Assembly (NCBI GenBank): GCA_963768025.1
Contig: CAVYGM010000008.1
Location: forward strand, 40,284-104,283
DNA: 64,000 bases
Direction: 5' to 3'
Origin: CAVYGM01 sp963768025
Lineage (GTDB): Bacteria > Bacteroidota > Bacteroidia > Cytophagales > Spirosomataceae
The position numbers and the translations under genes are program-made. This document shows, in pieces, positions 1 to 8,704 of this stretch; positions within the stretch are counted from its first letter, which is position 1, and each line of letters starts with the position of its first letter. The notes below the pieces were generated by a model. That model saw only the letters and a list, made by a program, of their open reading frames with translations, did not search any database and was not told where the DNA came from.

Positions 1-251
1 CCGGTGCCATCGGGCCCCTGATCGGTATTGTCGGTACGCATTTCCTGCATGATCCAGAAACTCTGGTTGTAGGTACCGTTCAGTTGCAGGGCCTTGTAAG
101 CGGCGTTGATGGCGGTGTTCATGTCGTTAGCGGTCTGATAAAAACCACCGACGTTGCGTTGCGATACCGGATTCAGGTTAGTAAAGTCCTCACTGCACGA
201 CAGCAAAACGCCGGCCAACAAGGGTAGGATGTATGATGTTCTTAGTTTCAT
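1..251 (-). CDS. SusD/RagB-family outer-membrane lipoprotein, N-terminal part only
   Basis: Only the first 83 codons lie in the window; the rest runs past base 1. The start ATG is at 251. The protein opens with a lipoprotein signal peptide (MKLRTSYILPLLAGVLLSCS) ending in a lipobox with Cys at about residue 18. It then has the usual SusD beginning, with a short FTNLNP-type segment and helical TPR-like sequence (NDMNTAINAAYKALQ). SusD proteins sit on the cell surface and cap the SusC porin, binding the glycan or other oligomer to be imported. The start lies 45 bases downstream of the SusC stop on the same strand, the usual susC-susD order, so the two form one operon. The substrate cannot be told from this fragment. 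Confidence 0.88.
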   Translation of the reverse strand, partial: MKLRTSYILPLLAGVLLSCSEDFTNLNPVSQRNVGGFYQTANDMNTAINAAYKALQLNGTYNQSFWIMQEMRTDNTDQGPDGT

Positions 252-296
252 TTTTTGGGAATTTAATGAATTAGCTTTGGCAGTTCAAAAATCAAA

Positions 297-3200
297 TCAG
301 AAGGACGCATTAAGCCCAAACGTAAAGTTACGGGAAAGCGGATACGCGCCGTAGTCTTCGCCCTGCACGCCGGTGAGCCCCGCCTGATTGTTCACTTCGG
401 GGTTATAGCCAATGTATTTGGTGCTGGTGAACAGGTTGGTACCCGAGGCGTAGGCCCGGAGCGACTGGAAGCGGCTTCCCAATAGGGCCTTGGGGAACGT
501 ATAGCCTATCGAAACACTCCGGAGTCGGAAGTAAGAGCCATCCTCTACCTGATACGACGAGGGCCGGTTGTTGCCGCTGTGTAAGTCAGAGAGGCGGTCG
601 GCGCGGGGAATCTTGCCATTGCCGGGGTTATCGACGGAAATCCACCGCTCGGTCCAGTCGGCGTAGGAGTTGGTGGCGGCTTCGCCGTTGCCCAGGTGCC
701 TCCGAGTCAGGTTCAGGATCTCCGAGCCCTGTACGCCCTGGAAGAAAATGCTCAGGTCGATTCCTTTGTAGCTAAACCGATTGGTAATACCCCAGATAAA
801 ATCGGGCTGGTAGTTGCCCGTAACGGTACGGTCGTCGGCATTGATCCGTCCATCACCGTTCACATCCTTGAACCGGAAGTCGCCGGGCCGGGCCGCGGGG
901 GCCAGGGCATCGGCCGGAGCGGCGTTGATTTCCTCCTGGGTCTGGTAAATGCCCTCTACGACGTAGCCATAGTAGCTACCGATGGGGTCGCCGATGCGGG
1001 TGATGTGCCGGATACCCGCGCCACCCGAGCTCAGGATTGGATCGCCGGTGGGCCCTAGCCTCAGTACTTCGTTTTGGTTAGAAGAAAAATTCAGGTCGGT
1101 GGTCCAGCCAAATGCCCCTACCAGGTTGCGGCTGCTGATGGTCAGCTCAATCCCTTTGTTTTCCACCTCCCCGATGTTTTGCAGCGCCGTGGAAAATCCC
1201 ACCGAGGCGGGTACCTGCACGTTGAGCAGCAGGTCAGAGGTAATCTTTTTGTACCAGTCGGCCGAAATGAAGATTCGCTCGCGGAACAAACCGAAGTCCA
1301 GACCGAAATCGACCTGCGTGGTTTTTTCCCAGGTCAAGTTCTCGTTGCTGATCGTGGAGGGCGCTATCCCATTCACCAGCACATTGTTCAGAATGTAGTT
1401 GTAAGGACTCAGCAGCCCGATAGCGGCGTAGTTTGGAATGAGGAAGTTGCCGGTTTTGCCCCAGCTCCCCCGTAGTTTGAGATCGCTGATGGCCGTTACC
1501 CCTTTCATGAACGACTCCTCCGAGAGCCGCCAACCCGCCGAGAAGGAGGGGAAGGTACCGGTTTTGTTACCAGCGCCGAAGCGCGACGACCGGTCGGAAC
1601 GGATGGTACCCGTCAGCAGGTACTTGTCGCGGAAGGAGTAGTTGACCCGCGCCAGGGCCGATACCAGCGACCACTCCTGCCGGTTGTCGCCGCCGCTCGT
1701 TACCTGACCGCCACTGATGGTGGGCGACAAGTCGTCGGGGTGGTTTTGGGCGTATACCTGATTGGCATCCAGGCGGTCTTTCTGCGCGCTGTACCCGGCC
1801 ACGGCCGAAATACGGTGGTCTTTGCCAAACGATTTGTCGTACGAAAGCGTGTTTTCGGCCACCCAGTTGTAGTTGAGGGAGGCGTTCGACTGCGCGTACG
1901 GGTCGCCCACGGTAGCGGCCCGGTTCAGAAAGGCCCGCGCCATGTAGAAGGAGCGGTTGTAGGTATTGACGTCGATGCCGGTATACAGCTTGTATTTGAG
2001 CCCGTCCAGGATCTCGTACTCGGCGTACACATTGCCAAACGTCCGGAACTGCTTCAGGTCGTCGGTTACGTACTTGAGAATTGCCAGCGGGTTGCTAGCG
2101 GCGGTCATGTTGGCCCCCCGGCCGGTTTCGGTCAACAGGTGCGACTGATTGTCGGTCTGATTGATGCTGCCGTCGGGCAAGTAGGGACTTACCGTGGGAG
2201 ACGTGACAAGCGCGGAGTAGACGATGCCCGGAGGATCGGCGAAGTAAGGCGCACCGGCGGGTGAGCGGTCGGCGTTGATAAAGGAAGGACTGAGGCCAAG
2301 TCCGATTTTCAACTTCTTGATTGGGTTGGCTTCCACATTGACCCGAAAGCTATACCGCTCAAAACCGCTGCGTTCGATGATGCCCTTCTGGTTAAAATAT
2401 CCCCCTGAAAAGTAGTACCGCACCTGCTCGTTGCCGCCCGATACCGACGCATTGTAGCTTTGGATGGGAGCGGTATTGAAAATAAGATCCTGCCAGTCGG
2501 TATCGGTGCCGGTAGGGTTGGAAAAGTCGTCGGGAATAAAGTAGCTACCGTTGGTGGTTTTGGTGTAGCGGGTGGCGTTGTCGTCGTTGATATTGGCTCC
2601 CTTTACGTCCTGCAGGTAGGCATTGTTCTTGGAGTCTTTCACGTAGGCCGTCAATTGCTCAGCGTTCATGAGTTCTACTTTCTTAGCCACCGACTGCACC
2701 CCAAAGTAGGCGTCGAAACCTACGACCGGCTTGGAGTTGAGCTTTCCTTTTTTGGTTGTAATCAGAATCACCCCGTTGGAGCCCCTTGACCCGTAGATCG
2801 CGGCAGCGGAGGCATCTTTCAGCACTTCGATGGACTCGATGTCGTTGGGATTGATGGTACCCAGCGGGTTGGAGGCCGGCAGGGCAAAAGCCGTGGTGCG
2901 GCGAGTAATGTCTCCCTGAATGCCCTGGTCCGTGTTTTTGGTAACGGGAAATCCGTCAATGACGTACAAAGGCTCGTTTCCGGCCGACACGGAGCCCAGT
3001 CCGCGCACGCGGATGGTGGTGGCGGCACCCGGCTCGCCGCTTGGCTCCTGTACCTGTACACCGGCAATCTGCCCCTGAATGGCGTTTTCGAAGTTAGTTA
3101 CCTGAATATCCTTGATGTTCTTAGCCGTCAGAGAGCTGATGGCCCCCGTGATGTCGCCTTTGCGCTGCGTACCGTAGCCCACGACCATCACCTCGCTGAG

Positions 3201-3572
3201 GTTGTTGACCGAAGGGACGAGCTGCACGTTGAGCTGGCTTTTTCCGCTCACGGGTACTTCTTTGGTGATGTATCCAATAAAAGAAAACACCAGGATGGCA
3301 TTCTGATCCGGAACGCTGATCGAAAAAGCACCTTCCTGGTTGGTGACGACCCCCTGGTTGGTACCCCGAATCAGGATATTGACACCGGGCAGGGCATCGT
3401 TGTTCTCATCGGTAACTTTCCCTTTTACGTCAATGTCTTTGGGGGCAGTAGGGCTATACTCGTGGCCTAGGTTCGTGGATTGACGGATCAATGCCAGATC
3501 CTGGCCCACTCCCAGGGTCGTGATAAATAACCCAATCATCATGAGCCATTTACGTAAAAGTTGTAGTTTCAT
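297..3572 (-). CDS. SusC/RagA-family TonB-linked outer-membrane protein
   Basis: A 1091-residue TonB-dependent porin that imports oligomers bound by the partner SusD across the outer membrane. The sequence shows a signal peptide (residues 1-24) and a carboxypeptidase-D-like regulatory domain at about 48-122 (starting VKGKVTDENNDALPGV). The SusC signature EVMVVGYGTQRKGDITGAIS follows at 127-146, then the plug domain (VRGLGS, YVIDGFPV, IESIEVLKDASAAAIYGSRG type motifs) and a long C-terminal beta-barrel ending in the aromatic residue Phe (FGLNASF). Length is typical of the family and the frame is intact. The SusD gene follows directly. No polysaccharide-degrading enzymes are adjacent, so the substrate is unknown. 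Confidence 0.96.
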   Translation of the reverse strand: MKLQLLRKWLMMIGLFITTLGVGQDLALIRQSTNLGHEYSPTAPKDIDVKGKVTDENNDALPGVNILIRGTNQGVVTNQEGAFSISVPDQNAILVFSFIGYITKEVPVSGKSQLNVQLVPSVNNLSEVMVVGYGTQRKGDITGAISSLTAKNIKDIQVTNFENAIQGQIAGVQVQEPSGEPGAATTIRVRGLGSVSAGNEPLYVIDGFPVTKNTDQGIQGDITRRTTAFALPASNPLGTINPNDIESIEVLKDASAAAIYGSRGSNGVILITTKKGKLNSKPVVGFDAYFGVQSVAKKVELMNAEQLTAYVKDSKNNAYLQDVKGANINDDNATRYTKTTNGSYFIPDDFSNPTGTDTDWQDLIFNTAPIQSYNASVSGGNEQVRYYFSGGYFNQKGIIERSGFERYSFRVNVEANPIKKLKIGLGLSPSFINADRSPAGAPYFADPPGIVYSALVTSPTVSPYLPDGSINQTDNQSHLLTETGRGANMTAASNPLAILKYVTDDLKQFRTFGNVYAEYEILDGLKYKLYTGIDVNTYNRSFYMARAFLNRAATVGDPYAQSNASLNYNWVAENTLSYDKSFGKDHRISAVAGYSAQKDRLDANQVYAQNHPDDLSPTISGGQVTSGGDNRQEWSLVSALARVNYSFRDKYLLTGTIRSDRSSRFGAGNKTGTFPSFSAGWRLSEESFMKGVTAISDLKLRGSWGKTGNFLIPNYAAIGLLSPYNYILNNVLVNGIAPSTISNENLTWEKTTQVDFGLDFGLFRERIFISADWYKKITSDLLLNVQVPASVGFSTALQNIGEVENKGIELTISSRNLVGAFGWTTDLNFSSNQNEVLRLGPTGDPILSSGGAGIRHITRIGDPIGSYYGYVVEGIYQTQEEINAAPADALAPAARPGDFRFKDVNGDGRINADDRTVTGNYQPDFIWGITNRFSYKGIDLSIFFQGVQGSEILNLTRRHLGNGEAATNSYADWTERWISVDNPGNGKIPRADRLSDLHSGNNRPSSYQVEDGSYFRLRSVSIGYTFPKALLGSRFQSLRAYASGTNLFTSTKYIGYNPEVNNQAGLTGVQGEDYGAYPLSRNFTFGLNASF

Positions 3573-3951
3573 ATATTAGATGGTTTGGTAAGGTGTACTC
3601 AATTCAATGGGCAATAAAAGGTAGAGCCACGGCTGGCATACCTCCTGGGGGCGAATCAGGTAGCTGGTGCGCGTGTGTCATCCTACCTAGCCATGTTTCC
3701 GGGTAATTTTTCTTTGGTTGATTCACTTGGACGTGTTTTTGGAACATTTCCCTATACTGCACAAATAAAAAGTTTGCTAATTTGTTTATAATCAAAATAA
3801 AAAATTGCCTAATCTAAAAAAGTCAAAATTTATTTGGCGCATTGTCCTATACTAATTTTTTGGAGGCACAAAAAAGACAGATAATGGAGGGCGCGCCGAA
3901 TTCCGATGCAACGAATGCACAAAAGCGCTAGGGGAGAAGGAGAAGGGAAGG
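3573..3951. other. Intergenic region upstream of susC
   Basis: About 380 bases between the nucleoside hydrolase stop and the susC start. The half nearest susC is mixed in composition; 3770-3850 is strongly AT-rich and is the likely promoter zone for susC on the minus strand. I looked for the Bacteroidota -7 element (TAnnTTTG) on the minus strand and found only imperfect versions. A 63-codon open frame here has no family-like features and I do not call it. Confidence 0.5.
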
Positions 3952-4920
3952 TTAGCGCCCGAGCATCAAGGCTTCAATGCGCGCAACAACTTTTTCGGCA
4001 GGTTGGCTTAGCCGGAGGTACCCGTGCGTCCCATTGGCGGGAGGCAGCCATTGGTTGCTGCCATCGGGCGATACGGCGCAATGCCCGTCTTTTTGTTCGG
4101 AGAAATAGGGCGCAGCCCCCTCCACGGCTTCCAGTATAGAAACCTGATCCCAACTGGCCCGGCCTTTGAAGCCATTGTACAGCTCGTAGCCCCAGTAGAT
4201 GGGACTATTGGGCGAGCAGCGACTCTGAAAAGAGGCTCCGCCCGACACCAGCTGATTGCCCAATTCCCAGCCCGCAAAGGTGACGGGGAGCGTCCATTTG
4301 GCCAGGCAGTTGACCGTAGAAGCCGGATCGGGACGGTAAAAATTGGCTTCCTTGCCCTGCGGGTACTGCCCGCCCATGCACGACCAGCGTTTTACTTTGC
4401 TTTGTACCAGTTCCTGCCCGCTCAACAAACTGATGGCGTCCGGGGCCGAATCGAGCAACCGGCTCAGGCTGGTCAGGTGGCCGATGGTGATGATCACCAC
4501 GCTACCGTCTGGCGCAGCGGCCAGCAGGCGGCGGTAGAGGGCAGTGCCGTCTTCGGCCGCTGAGGGTGATTGCAGGCGATGTGGAAACTCTTCGGCGACA
4601 CGCCGGGTGTACTTTGAAAAAGATTTGAGCGAATCCCGCTGACTGACGCCAATGGGTATATCGCCGCGACCATAGTAGGTATTGATGGCGTCGGTGCAGG
4701 CAGCGCTGTGGGCTTCGTCGCTCGTGACGATTAGGCCCAGGATACGCACTTTGCCGGCCCGCTCGTAGGCATGCAGCATAGCCAGAGCGCCCACGTCATC
4801 CACGTCCGAATCCATGTCGGTGTCGAGGATTACCAGGAGGGGGGACTGGGCGAAGGACTGAACCGGGACAAGGATAATTTCCGCCAATAGCAGGCACACG
4901 CATAGGAAGGGCGTTCTCAT
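3952..4920 (-). CDS. Secreted nucleoside hydrolase-like protein (IUNH family)
   Basis: A 322-residue protein with a cleavable signal peptide (about residues 1-25, ending SFAQ). The family calcium-binding and catalytic motif reads DTDMDSDVDD at residues 33-42, next to a GALAMLH helix as in inosine/uridine-preferring nucleoside hydrolases. These enzymes cleave the N-glycosidic bond of ribonucleosides. Secreted Bacteroidota members of this superfamily are often only distantly related to the characterised enzymes, so the substrate is uncertain. The start ATG at 4920 places the signal peptide correctly. It lies 379 bases upstream of susC on the same strand and need not be co-transcribed. Confidence 0.8.
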   Translation of the reverse strand: MRTPFLCVCLLLAEIILVPVQSFAQSPLLVILDTDMDSDVDDVGALAMLHAYERAGKVRILGLIVTSDEAHSAACTDAINTYYGRGDIPIGVSQRDSLKSFSKYTRRVAEEFPHRLQSPSAAEDGTALYRRLLAAAPDGSVVIITIGHLTSLSRLLDSAPDAISLLSGQELVQSKVKRWSCMGGQYPQGKEANFYRPDPASTVNCLAKWTLPVTFAGWELGNQLVSGGASFQSRCSPNSPIYWGYELYNGFKGRASWDQVSILEAVEGAAPYFSEQKDGHCAVSPDGSNQWLPPANGTHGYLRLSQPAEKVVARIEALMLGR

Positions 4921-4961
4921 GATAGTATTTCAAACGTAAATTTGATAGATTGCTCCTACGG

Positions 4962-5339
4962 TTATCTTTTTTCAGTCTTCGGGTAAATCATCGTTCGCCC
5001 CTTGAAATCTTGTGTGAGCAATGAAGAATCACAGTCGGTCGTTGGGCCCGAAATAGTGACCGTGGTCCGACAGGCCACCGTGCCAATGCAATGGTAGTAG
5101 GTAGTAGTCCTAGCATCGGCGGCCAAAAAATGCTCGATTGAAAACATTATTTTACCTTCGTGCAGAAATTGATACGCCCTTGTTCTCCCGCCACTTTTCT
5201 GTAAATGGGCTAATTTTTCTTTTAACCAGAACAACTCATCAGCTGGTGCTTTCACATCACAAAGTACAGAATTGGAAGTAGGCTCTTGTTTGTGGTAGAA
5301 AAGCAGGGTTAACAGTCCTGTGAGTAGTAGAATTTTCAT
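4962..5339 (-). CDS. Small secreted protein of unknown function
   Basis: A 125-residue protein that I do not recognise. It begins with a short basic and hydrophobic stretch (MKILLLTGLLTLLFY) that should act as a signal peptide or anchor. Four cysteines follow (one near residue 27, two in HCIGTVACR, one in TTDCDSS), which could form disulfides in the periplasm. Codon use resembles its neighbours. It ends 41 bases before the nucleoside hydrolase start on the same strand, so the two may be co-transcribed. Nothing in it points to an enzyme. Confidence 0.55.
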   Translation of the reverse strand: MKILLLTGLLTLLFYHKQEPTSNSVLCDVKAPADELFWLKEKLAHLQKSGGRTRAYQFLHEGKIMFSIEHFLAADARTTTYYHCIGTVACRTTVTISGPTTDCDSSLLTQDFKGRTMIYPKTEKR

Positions 5340-5448
5340 CTTTCACGTAGATTTTGTTGAAAAGTGAGTTATCTCCCTCTCGGAAAAGGGGTGTGGATAA
5401 TGATACGATACAAGCTAGAATAGTTGCACAGACTAAGAAAAGAAAGTA

Positions 5449-6816
5449 TCACACCTCCCTGATATCCATCCGGATTCGCCAATCCTTCGGCAAATAGTTA
5501 TTCACCCGGTTACCCAGATTCTTCATCCAACCCAGATTCAGGCCTTGGTGCCGGGCCAGTAGCCATCCTTTGGGGGCATCGGGCAGCAGAATCCCTTCTT
5601 TTTTCAGGAAAAGGAGACTCGTCTCCCGATCCAACTCCACGGCGGGCAAGTCGGGCGAAACCGCCGTGCTCATGGCCAGATCCTGCGCCGGAATCAGGTC
5701 TTTGCCTTTAAAAGCTCCCATTTCGCGCAGCCACACGCCCTGTGGCAGAGCGGCGTCCAGAAACAGCAGGTCTTCTTTCAAATGCCGGGGAGCGCCGAGT
5801 ACGGTATCGTCGGGCCGCTGCACAAAAAAGAAATCAGTGTCTTCATCGAGCCAGTCAGCGAGGGCGGCTTCCTCCCGCTTGTGTAGTGACTTGGATTTGA
5901 GCTTATCCATGTAGCGGGCGGCTTTGCCCGTGAAAGGTACCCCACGGGTTTGGCGGAAGGCGGCGAAGTAAAAGCCCTCGCCCCTGAGGTGGTGGGGATA
6001 GCATTGGTACCCGTAGTCACGGGCCTGGATGCCCCATTCGGCGGGAAGGTTTATTTCCAGATGCGTCAGTTTCTGGTTCTCGGCCAGCCAGTGGGCGTTC
6101 TGATCGTTTTCCTGTTCATTGTAGGTGCAGGTACTGTACAGCAGCAGCCCGCCGGGCGCTACGAGCTTCACGGCGGCGGAAAGGATGCGTCGCTGCCGCG
6201 CCGAGCACAGCTGCACATGCTCCGGCGACCACTCCTGAATGGCATCCGGGTCTTTGCGAAACAGCCCTTCGCCCGAGCAGGGGGCATCCACCAGGACCAG
6301 ATCGAAAAAGCCGTTCAGTTTTGAAAAAGACTCCGGGTCGTAGCTGCACGTGAAGGTATCGGGGCTGCCCCAGCGTTCGAGGTTTTCTTTCAGCACCGTT
6401 ACGCGGCCACGAATCACCTCGTTTGCCAGCAGCAGGCTTCCCTCCGGCATCCACGAGGCCAGCAGGGTACTTTTACCGCCCGGCGCCGCGCAGAGGTCCA
6501 GTATCCGCAAGGGGTACTTCGAGGGAATGCATTGACTCAGCACTTCGTGCAATACCATCGAAGAAGCCTCCTGTACGTAATAACCTCCCGCGTGAAACAC
6601 CGGGTCCAGTGTGAACACCGGCCGCTCGGGCAGGTAGTAGCCCTCGGGATGCCAAGGCACGGGCGTAAGGCCCGCGGCATCGTAGCCCCGCTTGACGGGG
6701 TTGAGCCGAATGCTCACGGGCGGCTCGGTGGCCAGCGTTTTTTCAAATAAAGAAAAATCCGCCCCCAGTTGGGTTTGCATGGAGGCGGTGAAGGTAGGGG
6801 GAAGAGAATGAGTCAA
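5449..6816 (-). CDS. RsmB/RsmF-type rRNA cytosine-C5 methyltransferase
   Basis: A 455-residue NOL1/NOP2/Sun family enzyme that transfers a methyl group from SAM to C5 of a cytosine in rRNA (RsmF acts on 16S rRNA). The SAM-binding loop reads LDLCAAPGGKST at about 107-117. Motif IV has the catalytic-cycle cysteine in DAPCSGEG (Cys180), and motif VI has the nucleophile in YSTCTYNEQEN (Cys230). The C-terminal 150 residues match the extra RNA-binding tail of RsmF-like proteins. Frame intact, length typical. It stands alone, followed by the repeat-rich gap before the M28 peptidase. Confidence 0.9.
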   Translation of the reverse strand: MTHSLPPTFTASMQTQLGADFSLFEKTLATEPPVSIRLNPVKRGYDAAGLTPVPWHPEGYYLPERPVFTLDPVFHAGGYYVQEASSMVLHEVLSQCIPSKYPLRILDLCAAPGGKSTLLASWMPEGSLLLANEVIRGRVTVLKENLERWGSPDTFTCSYDPESFSKLNGFFDLVLVDAPCSGEGLFRKDPDAIQEWSPEHVQLCSARQRRILSAAVKLVAPGGLLLYSTCTYNEQENDQNAHWLAENQKLTHLEINLPAEWGIQARDYGYQCYPHHLRGEGFYFAAFRQTRGVPFTGKAARYMDKLKSKSLHKREEAALADWLDEDTDFFFVQRPDDTVLGAPRHLKEDLLFLDAALPQGVWLREMGAFKGKDLIPAQDLAMSTAVSPDLPAVELDRETSLLFLKKEGILLPDAPKGWLLARHQGLNLGWMKNLGNRVNNYLPKDWRIRMDIREV

Positions 6817-6919
6817 AAGTTTATAAGTCTATGAGTTAGAGAGTCGATGAGTAAAAAGTCCCCGAGTTGAATATCTTTTTAGACTCATGAACTTTCAACT
6901 CATTTACTTCTGAACTCTA
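6817..6919. repeat. GAGT/ACTC-rich intergenic repeat, copy 1
   Basis: This gap between two minus-strand genes contains repeated short words: ATGAGT or GAGT several times in the first half (for example GATGAGTAAAAAGT) and the complementary ACTC words in the second half (GACTCATGAACT, CAACTCATTTACT). It could fold into a long imperfect hairpin. A similar element lies at 46,810-46,970 and shares the word TGAGTAAAAAGT. It is intergenic in both places. The function is unknown. Confidence 0.5.
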
Positions 6920-8510
6920 TTACGGCTTATTACTATCTACCTTGATCCGTGCTTCGCGGTTGGCGAGGGTCCAGGCGGTATGGAACACCAGTTTTACGAT
7001 GGGGGCCTGCTTGTCGAACAGGATCTTCTCTACGTCGTCGCCGGGGCGGTGGTAGTCTTCGTGGACACCCGTGAAGTAGAACACAATGGGGACGCCCTTC
7101 TTCGCAAAATTGTAGTGATCCGAGCGGTAGTAAAAGCGGTTCGGATCTTTGGGGTCGTTGAAAGTATAGTCCAGCTTATACCCAATATGCTCGGCATTGG
7201 CCGCTTCGCTGATGGCGTGCAGCTCGGAAGATAGCTTGTCTGACCCGATGATATACACGTACTTGGGATCGCTCTCGTGCGCTTTATCTACCCGGCCAAT
7301 CATGTCAATGTTCAGGTCAGCTACGGTGCTGGCCAGCGGCAACAGTGGGTTTTCGGCATAGTATTCCGAGCCAAAAAGGCCTTTTTCTTCACCCGTCACG
7401 TTCAGGAATAAGATGCTACGGCGCGGGCCATTGCCCTCGGCTTTGGCCTTGCTGAACGCCTCGGCCAGTTCCAGCAGCGATACGGTACCCGAGCCATCGT
7501 CGTCGGCCCCGTTGTTGATCTGTCCGTCGGCCGAAATACCGATGTGATCCAAGTGGGCCGAAATGACGATTACCTCGTCTTTCTTGTCGGTGCCTTCCAG
7601 GTAGCCGGCTACGTTTTCGGTTTGGATGGTTTCGCTGTTGCGCGTTACTTTGAGGGTAACATTGCCGACAGGTGCTTTCGCATCGGATTTATTTTTCTTA
7701 GCAATTTCATCCCGCAATTCCATCAGTTTTTTGGGCGTGCTGTTCACCAGCGCCGCTCCCATATCGGCCGAAACGGTAAACACCGCCATGTTGCTCAGCG
7801 ATTCCTCCACGGGCTTCATGCTCATGGCGTTGAACCGCCGCGACATCACCGACCGCTGCCGGACCAGCTGCTCAAACTCCTTACCCTCTTTGTCCGAAAT
7901 CATAAAGACGTACTTTGCACCCTTCGTCAAAGCGGTGGCGGCTTTCTTCTGCCAGGCCTGCGGTCCGCTCCAGCTCGACTTCTGGTCGTTGTCGTTGACC
8001 AGGTACTTGCCGTTGGCGTCCTGAGGCTCGCCTTCCAGAATCACCACGGCTTTGCCCGTCACGTCCACGTTTTTGTAGTCGTTGTACAGGCTGGCGTCAA
8101 TGCCGTAGCCGCCAAACACCGTGGGTACGATGACTTCGCCCGGCGTTGTCAAGCAGGCCATTCAGGAAGAAATCCTGGTTAAAGTTATACGTCTTACCAT
8201 CGGCTTTTACGTATACATCGGCCCAGGTTTTGCGGTAAAGATTGTATTTCTGAAAATAGCTCTTGGACCCATCAGCCTCCGTAGCAATGGGCAGCAAACC
8301 GTACTGTTTGAAGTGTTTGGCTACGTAATCGGCGGCTTTTTTCTGGCCGGGGGAACCCGTATCGCGGCCTTCCAGACTATCGGAAGCAATGATGACGAGG
8401 TGCTTTTTGAGGTCGGCGGGCGTGATGGTTTCGGCGTATTGAGTAGCCTTATCCTGCGCCTGCCCAAGAGTTGCGGTCAGTAACAGACCGCCCAAGAGGT
8501 ATTTGTTCAT
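6920..8510 (-). CDS. M28-family zinc aminopeptidase, one frameshift
   Basis: A secreted metallopeptidase of about 530 residues once one frameshift is repaired. The N-terminal piece (start 8510) has a signal peptide ending TLGQAQ. At 8151-8153 an extra base (CTTGAC where CTGAC restores the frame) throws the reading off. With one T removed the sequence continues as NGLLTTPGEVIVPTVFGG into a PA-type insert and then the M28 core. Di-zinc ligand motifs are visible: SAHLDHIG, NGADDDGSG, GEEKGLFGSEYY and the late DYHRPGDD. M28 enzymes remove N-terminal residues from peptides. The repaired join and absence of other damage argue for a sequencing error rather than a dead gene. Confidence 0.85.
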
Positions 8511-8704
8511 TGAAAAAGGATTGAATTTAGAATTGGTATAGAAACGAAAAAAAGCTGGACTTCATTCGTTTGTATGACAAATAACGCAAATCTGCCGGGG
8601 ATTGCGAAATGGGCGCGATGATCCCATCGCCTATTGGGGCCGTAGCCCGGTACCGAGCTACGGCAGACCCTCCTTTGACCAGCAGAATGACACCCCTTTG
8701 TACC

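Noticed and set aside
3604..3795. A 63-codon minus-strand frame upstream of susC
   Set aside because: No signal, domain or plausible start context; it occupies the likely susC leader and promoter region.
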